Assembly: GCA_031291075.1 (NCBI GenBank)
Contig: JARLJS010000210.1
Span: 34,683-98,682 of the forward strand
From: Nevskia sp.
GTDB lineage: Bacteria; Pseudomonadota; Gammaproteobacteria; Nevskiales; Nevskiaceae
Direction: 5' to 3'
DNA: 64,000 nucleotides
Both the position numbers and the translations under genes were made by a program. Below, piece after piece: positions 59,971 to 64,000 of the stretch. The notes under the pieces were generated by a model. It ran no database searches. It was given only the letters and a program-made list of their open reading frames with translations, and was not told the DNA's origin. Every line of letters starts with the position of its first letter. Within the stretch, counting starts at the first letter, position 1.

Positions 59971-60054
59971 AGTCCGCAAATGAACGCCAATGGACGCAAA
60001 TGAAAAGCGTCTTGTGGATTCCTATTTGCGTTCATTGGCGTTCATTTGCGGACT
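59971..60054. repeat. 31-bp inverted repeat (hairpin element)
   Basis: The arms 59971-60001 and 60024-60054 are complementary at 30 of 31 positions with a 22-base loop. Each arm contains smaller direct repeats (TGAACGC and GGACGC, AATG). It lies between the carbonic-anhydrase stop and the lyase start. Confidence 0.9.
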
Positions 60055-60065
60055 GCTCTTTTGTT

Positions 60066-60599
60066 CTACTCGCCGGACTCCAGGTAGTGATTCTTGAGCC
60101 TGACGTAATGTTCGGCCGAATACTTGAGCTGCGCAATCTCCTGCGCGCTGAGCGGGCGGGCCTGCTCCGCCGGCGCGCCGCGATACAGGTAGCCGGACAC
60201 CAGCCGCTTGCGCGGCGGCACCAGGCTGCCGGCGGCGACGAACACCTCGTCCTCCAGCACCGCTTCGTCCAGGACGCGCGCGCCCATACCGATCAGGCAG
60301 CGGTCGCCGATCCGGCAGGCATGCAGGATCACGCCGTGGCCGACGGTGACGTCGGCGCCGATGCGCAGGTCGGCCCCGCCGGGTGTGTACACCCCGTCGT
60401 GGGTGACGTGCAGCACCGAGCCGTCCTGGACATTGCTGCGCGCGCCGATGGCGATGCGGTTGACGTCGCCGCGCACGACCACCAGCGGCCACAGCGAAAC
60501 GTCGTCGGCCAGTTCGACGTCGCCGATGAGCTGTGCCGACGGATCGACGTACACCCGCTCGCCCAGGCGCGGCCGGATGCCGCGGTAGCCCCGGATCAT
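60066..60599 (-). CDS. Gamma-class carbonic anhydrase-like protein (YrdA/PaaY)
   Basis: This 177-residue left-handed beta-helix protein has the hexapeptide repeats IGDVELADDVSLWPLVVVRGD, IGARSNVQDGSVLHVTHDG and IGADVTVGHGVILHACRIGD, in which the histidines of HVTHDG and GHGVILHA are metal ligands. It ends with a C-terminal helix (AEHYVRLKNHYLESGE). Members bind zinc or iron; many lack anhydrase activity and may act on CoA thioesters. ATG 60599 overlaps the stop of the hydrolase gene as ATGA, indicating coupled translation. Confidence 0.92.
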   Translation of the reverse strand: MIRGYRGIRPRLGERVYVDPSAQLIGDVELADDVSLWPLVVVRGDVNRIAIGARSNVQDGSVLHVTHDGVYTPGGADLRIGADVTVGHGVILHACRIGDRCLIGMGARVLDEAVLEDEVFVAAGSLVPPRKRLVSGYLYRGAPAEQARPLSAQEIAQLKYSAEHYVRLKNHYLESGE

Positions 60600-61495
60600 T
60601 TCGGCACGAAGGTCTGGATCGAGGAGGGCTGCTGCGCCTGCGGCGGGTTGCCGACGGTGACGCGCTTGACGAAGTCGTCGATCTTGTCGGCCACGTCCGC
60701 CTGGCCCTGCAGGCGGGTGGCGACGTCGGCGATGATCCACTTGTGGTCGAGGTCGGGGTACAGCACCTTCTCCACGCTGCCGTTGGCGCGCTTGATGCGG
60801 TCGTACAGTTCGTTGGTGTTCTGCACGTCGACCGTCTCGTCCTTGCCGCCGTGCATGAGCAGGATGGGCGGGGCGCCGCCGTCGACGTGGAACACCGGCT
60901 GGCTGCTTTCGAACGATTCCGGCGGGCCGAACAGGTCGCGCAGGTCGGGATCGGTGATCGGCAGGAAGTTGTACGGCCCCGCCAGCCCGATCAAGCCGCG
61001 GATCCACAGGCGGTTGCCCCCCGCCTGCTTCATAAATTCGGGATCGAGGGCCAGCATCGAGGCGTTGTAGGCTCCGGCGGAGTGCCCCATCACCACGATG
61101 CGGCCGGGGCTGCCGCCGTAGCTGCCGATGTGGCTGTGGGTCCATACCACCGCTTTCGCGCAATCGAGCAGGATCTCGCGGTAATGAACCTGCGGATAAA
61201 AGCGGTAGTTCGGGATCACGGTGACGAAGCCGCGCGCCGCCAGCGCCTGGCCGACGAACTTGTACTCCTCCTTGTCACCCTCCTCCCAGCGCGCGCCGAA
61301 GAAGAACACCACCACCGGCGCGTTGCCCGCGTTCTGCGGCGAGTAGATGTCCAGCTTGAGTCCGGTGGAATCGTCGAATACCACGTTCTGGCTCAGGCCA
61401 TAGCCCGAGTCGGGCGTGGTGGCGTTGAGGAATCCCTGGCTGGAACAGGCACTTAAAACCAAAACGCCAAGCATGACGGCAAGCAGCGCGCGCAC
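60596..61495 (-). CDS. Lipoprotein carboxylesterase (alpha/beta hydrolase)
   Basis: This 299-residue enzyme has a lipobox (VLVLSACSS, Cys17 from the GTG start) and an esterase body with the oxyanion region VVVFFFGARWEEG, the nucleophile elbow GHSAGAYNA, an acid in GGKDETVD and the histidine in DLDHKWI. It resembles the BD-FAE/Est-type carboxylesterases acting on small acyl esters. GTG 61495 is preferred because GAGGTG precedes it and the lipoprotein signal then begins normally; the frame is open to 61546. It is translationally coupled with the gamma-carbonic-anhydrase gene downstream. Outer- or inner-membrane attached. Confidence 0.85.
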   Translation of the reverse strand: MRALLAVMLGVLVLSACSSQGFLNATTPDSGYGLSQNVVFDDSTGLKLDIYSPQNAGNAPVVVFFFGARWEEGDKEEYKFVGQALAARGFVTVIPNYRFYPQVHYREILLDCAKAVVWTHSHIGSYGGSPGRIVVMGHSAGAYNASMLALDPEFMKQAGGNRLWIRGLIGLAGPYNFLPITDPDLRDLFGPPESFESSQPVFHVDGGAPPILLMHGGKDETVDVQNTNELYDRIKRANGSVEKVLYPDLDHKWIIADVATRLQGQADVADKIDDFVKRVTVGNPPQAQQPSSIQTFVPK

Positions 61496-61630
61496 GGACA
61501 GCACCTCTGCGGAAGATTGGGGGACAGGGGCGGAATGATATCGCACCGCACGGTACCGGCCCGCACTTGATTTGACCGGGCGACGCCAATAGCTTTAAAC
61601 GGACTGTGATCTTCAAGGAATGACGCCCGC

Positions 61631-63682
61631 ATGGACAACCCCCTGCTCGAACCCGCCGCCCCCGGCACCCTCCCCGCCTTCGACCGGATCCGGCCGGAAC
61701 ACGCCGAACCGGCGCTGGACACCGTGCTCGCCGAAAATCGCGCGGCGCTGGAGCGGCTGCTGGCCACGCCGGGCGAGCCGGGCTGGGAAACCCTGATCGA
61801 GCCGCTGGAGGACATGGGCGACCGCGTCACCCGCGCCTGGGGTCCGGTTTCCCACCTGTTCGCAGTGACGTCCACCGCCGACTGGCGCAAGTCCTACAAC
61901 GCCTGCCTGCCCAAGATCACCGCCTATGGCCTTGAGCTGTCGCAGAACGAGGCGCTGTTCCACGCCTACGAGCAGCTGCAGCAGCGGCCGGGTTTCGCCG
62001 GCTTTTCACCGGCGCGCCGCAAGGTGGTGGAGGACGCCCTGCGCGACTTCCGCCTGTCCGGCGTGGCGCTGCCACCGCAGCAGAAGGAACGGTTCAAGGA
62101 GATCGCGCTGCGCCTGTCCGAGCTGCAGACCAGGTTCGAGGAAAACCTGATGGACTCGGTGCAGGCCTGGACCAAGCACGTCACCGACGAGGCGCTGCTC
62201 GCCGGCATGACCGCGCAAGGCAAGGCCCAGGCGGCGGAGCGGGCCAAGGCCAAGAACCTCAAGGGCTTCCTGCTGACGCTGGATTTCCCGAGCTATGACG
62301 CGGTCATCAGCTACGCCGACAACCGCGAACTGCGGCGCGAGCTGTACACCGCCTATGCCACCCGCGCCTCCGACCAGGGGCCGTTGGCCGGCCGGCACGA
62401 CAACACGGCGCTGATGGGCGAAATCCTGGCGTTGCGCCACGAGGAGGCGCAGCTGCTCGGGTTCCGCAACTTCGCCGAGCTGTCGCTCGAGACCAAGATG
62501 GCGGAATCGCCCGAAGCGGTGGAGCGCTTCCTGCTCGACCTGGCGGTGAAGGCCAGGGCGCACGCGCAGCTCGAGCTGGACGAGCTCAAGGCGTATGCGC
62601 TCCGCCGCGACGGGCTGGGCGACTTCGCGGTATGGGACGCCGCCTACTATTCCGAGAAGCTGCAAAAGGAAAAGCTCGGCTTTTCCGAGGAGGATCTGCG
62701 CCCCTACTTCCCGGCGCCGCAGGTCATTGCCGGCATGTTCGAGCTGACCGAACGCCTGTACGGGGTGAAGATCGAGCGCGTCGACCGGGTGGCGACCTGG
62801 CACAAGGACGTCACCACCTATGCCCTGCGCGACGCGGACGGCGGCGAGGTGGGCCTGTTCTACCTGGATCCCTACGCCCGCGAGGACAAGCGCGGCGGCG
62901 CCTGGATGGACGAGTGCCTCGGCCGGCGCCGCACCCACTCGGGCCTGCAGCATCCGGTCGCCTACCTCACCTGCAACTTCGCTCCGCCGCTGTCCGGCCA
63001 GCCGGCGCTACTCACGCACGACGAGGTGCTGACCCTGTTCCACGAGTTCGGCCACGGGCTGCACCACCTGCTGACCCAGGTGGACGAGTCCTCCGTCTCC
63101 GGCATCCGCGGTGTGGCCTGGGACGCGGTGGAACTGCCGAGCCAGTTCATGGAGAACTGGGCCTACGACCGCGACACCCTCAACCGCTTCGCCCGCCACT
63201 GGCAGACCGGGGCGCCGATCCCCGACGAGCTGCTGTGCAAGCTGCAGGCCAGCCGCACCTTCCAGTCGGGCCTGGGCACCGTGCGCCAGCTCGAGTTCGC
63301 GCTCTACGACCTGCGCCTGCACCGCGATTACGACCCGGCGCAGGGCCCGCGCCTGCTGCCGACTCTGGACCAGGTGCGCAAGGAGGTGAGCGTGTTTCCG
63401 CCGCCGTCCTGGAACCGCATGCCCAACAGCTTCGCCCACGTGTTCGGCGGCGGCTACGCCGCCGGCTACTACAGCTACAAGTGGGCTGAGGTGCTGTCGG
63501 CGGATGCGTTCGCCGCCTTCGAGGAAAGCCGCTTCGCCCCGGAGACGGGCCACCGCTTCCGCGATGCGGTGCTGGCCAAGGGGGGCTCCGAGGACGCGAT
63601 GGACCTGTTCGTCGCCTTCCGGGGACGCAAGCCGAGCATTGAGCCGCTGCTGAAGCAACTGGGCTTGGCCGGACGGTATTGA
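61631..63682 (+). CDS. prlC: Oligopeptidase A (M3 family)
   Basis: PrlC degrades cytoplasmic peptides such as cleaved signal peptides. The 683-residue protein has the length of E. coli oligopeptidase A (680) and the zinc site TLFHEFGHGLHHLL (His471) with the third ligand in VAWDAVELPSQFMENWA. FGGGYAAGYYSYKWAEVLSADAF near the C-terminus is typical. The N-terminal helical region is intact (PLLEPAAPGTLPAFDRI). The start ATG is preceded by a weak GGAATGACG region. It is monocistronic and followed by repeat-rich DNA and an IS element. Confidence 0.95.
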   Translation: MDNPLLEPAAPGTLPAFDRIRPEHAEPALDTVLAENRAALERLLATPGEPGWETLIEPLEDMGDRVTRAWGPVSHLFAVTSTADWRKSYNACLPKITAYGLELSQNEALFHAYEQLQQRPGFAGFSPARRKVVEDALRDFRLSGVALPPQQKERFKEIALRLSELQTRFEENLMDSVQAWTKHVTDEALLAGMTAQGKAQAAERAKAKNLKGFLLTLDFPSYDAVISYADNRELRRELYTAYATRASDQGPLAGRHDNTALMGEILALRHEEAQLLGFRNFAELSLETKMAESPEAVERFLLDLAVKARAHAQLELDELKAYALRRDGLGDFAVWDAAYYSEKLQKEKLGFSEEDLRPYFPAPQVIAGMFELTERLYGVKIERVDRVATWHKDVTTYALRDADGGEVGLFYLDPYAREDKRGGAWMDECLGRRRTHSGLQHPVAYLTCNFAPPLSGQPALLTHDEVLTLFHEFGHGLHHLLTQVDESSVSGIRGVAWDAVELPSQFMENWAYDRDTLNRFARHWQTGAPIPDELLCKLQASRTFQSGLGTVRQLEFALYDLRLHRDYDPAQGPRLLPTLDQVRKEVSVFPPPSWNRMPNSFAHVFGGGYAAGYYSYKWAEVLSADAFAAFEESRFAPETGHRFRDAVLAKGGSEDAMDLFVAFRGRKPSIEPLLKQLGLAGRY

Positions 63683-63712
63683 TGTCACGTTGATTCACCG
63701 GCAGCTCATCTC

Positions 63713-63832
63713 GCCTCTCCCCCTGGGAGAGGCCGCGCCGTGAGGCGCGGGTGAGGGCGCTCCGCTTCAACCGTAGTGAAGTACTTCCGGCCGTGCCGCC
63801 CTCACCCCAGCCCCTCTCCCAAAGGGAGAGGG
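63713..63832. repeat. Composite palindromic repeat after prlC
   Basis: CCTCTCCCCCTGGGAGAGG (63714-63732) and CCTCTCCCAAAGGGAGAGG (63814-63832) are two related hairpins; between them GGGTGAGGGCG and CGCCCTCACCC form a larger inverted pair. This is a common interspersed repeat type in high-GC gammaproteobacteria. Confidence 0.8.
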
Positions 63833-63869
63833 ATACTTGATGCCGATGCAGTTACGGGACATCACACTA

Positions 63870-64000
63870 GTGTCATGTCTCAAAAGTAACGTGAACTAAA
63901 TAGACCCATGGCTGTCGCATGACTTTCCAAGTGCGGGAAACTACAGCGATGGCCAGAACGGGACGCCCAGCAACGAAGCTTGCAATGACCGATGCGGAAC
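63870..64000 (+). mobile_element. Left end of an IS630-type insertion sequence (cut by window)
   Basis: A transposase gene begins at 63949 and the AT-richer stretch from about 63870 (after a TA at 63868-63869) precedes it. IS630 elements insert at TA. The right end is outside the window, so the boundary is an estimate. Confidence 0.5.
63949..64000 (+). CDS. IS630-family transposase, N-terminal fragment (3' end outside window)
   Basis: Only 17 codons are visible: MARTGRPATKLAMTDAE. This beginning is characteristic of IS630-type transposases whose N-terminal winged helix starts MARTGRP...L..E. The rest is outside the window, so intactness cannot be judged. Confidence 0.6.
   Translation, partial: MARTGRPATKLAMTDAE

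Overview
The window is GC-rich chromosomal DNA with proteobacterial genes throughout. Outer-membrane proteins (phospholipase A, an OmpA-family barrel, a TonB receptor), lipoproteins with lipoboxes, RluF, PrlC, PlsY and a DsbD-type protein point to a gammaproteobacterium. A three-hairpin small RNA with C-rich loops like Xanthomonas sX13, a wax-ester synthase, DUF1329 and MHYT proteins suggest the Xanthomonadales/Nevskiales side (Solimonas- or Nevskia-like). This placement is inference. About 60 protein genes, one tRNA-Thr and one small-RNA candidate are supported.

0-10 kb: the 3' end of a zinc alcohol dehydrogenase, fabH, a DUF1993 protein, a translationally coupled operon (outer-membrane barrel, SH3/coiled-coil protein, metallophosphoesterase), a SET-domain methyltransferase, hydrolases, rluF, an acyl-CoA desaturase and a cold-shock protein with its terminator. 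10-17 kb: a hydrolase, a 30-residue Lys/Ala-rich histone H1-like protein, an AI-2E-type permease, a response regulator with a helical tail, DUF423, a saccharopine-dehydrogenase-like reductase and cysC. 17-30 kb: a DsbD-like reductase, two paralogous CsgG-family lipoproteins, an isoaspartyl peptidase, a membrane adenylate cyclase facing an MHYT protein with a degenerate GGDEF domain, a tandem array of three terminator-like hairpins, a Kef-type antiporter, pldA and an OmpA-family protein.

30-42 kb: an unrecognised two-domain lipoprotein, DUF1330, a hipBA toxin-antitoxin module with two operator copies next to tRNA-Thr(TGT), an M20 peptidase, the coupled plsY-birA-coaX group, an M61 protease with PDZ domain, a DUF4394 lipoprotein and a fructokinase. 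42-49 kb: an IS3 transposase remnant, a collagen-like surface protein, a small unknown gene, a wax-ester synthase, a DUF1329 protein, and an ArsR regulator divergent from an Old Yellow Enzyme around a perfect palindrome. 49-56 kb: a four-gene sensory operon (TonB receptor, YfiR-like protein, hybrid histidine kinase, response-regulator kinase). 56-64 kb: a GlsB-family protein, the candidate sRNA, gpmA, a CoA-transferase pair plus HMG-CoA lyase (leucine/ketone-body use), gamma-carbonic anhydrase, an esterase, prlC, and the left end of an IS630-type element cut by the window edge.

Two sites, one before the sRNA and one before the barrel operon, share the arrangement GTTCAG-N5-GTTCAG-N11-(-10). 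This is the geometry of PhoP-type response-regulator promoters and links an envelope operon and a small RNA to one putative regulator. Many co-directional pairs overlap by GTGA or ATGA, so translational coupling is common here.
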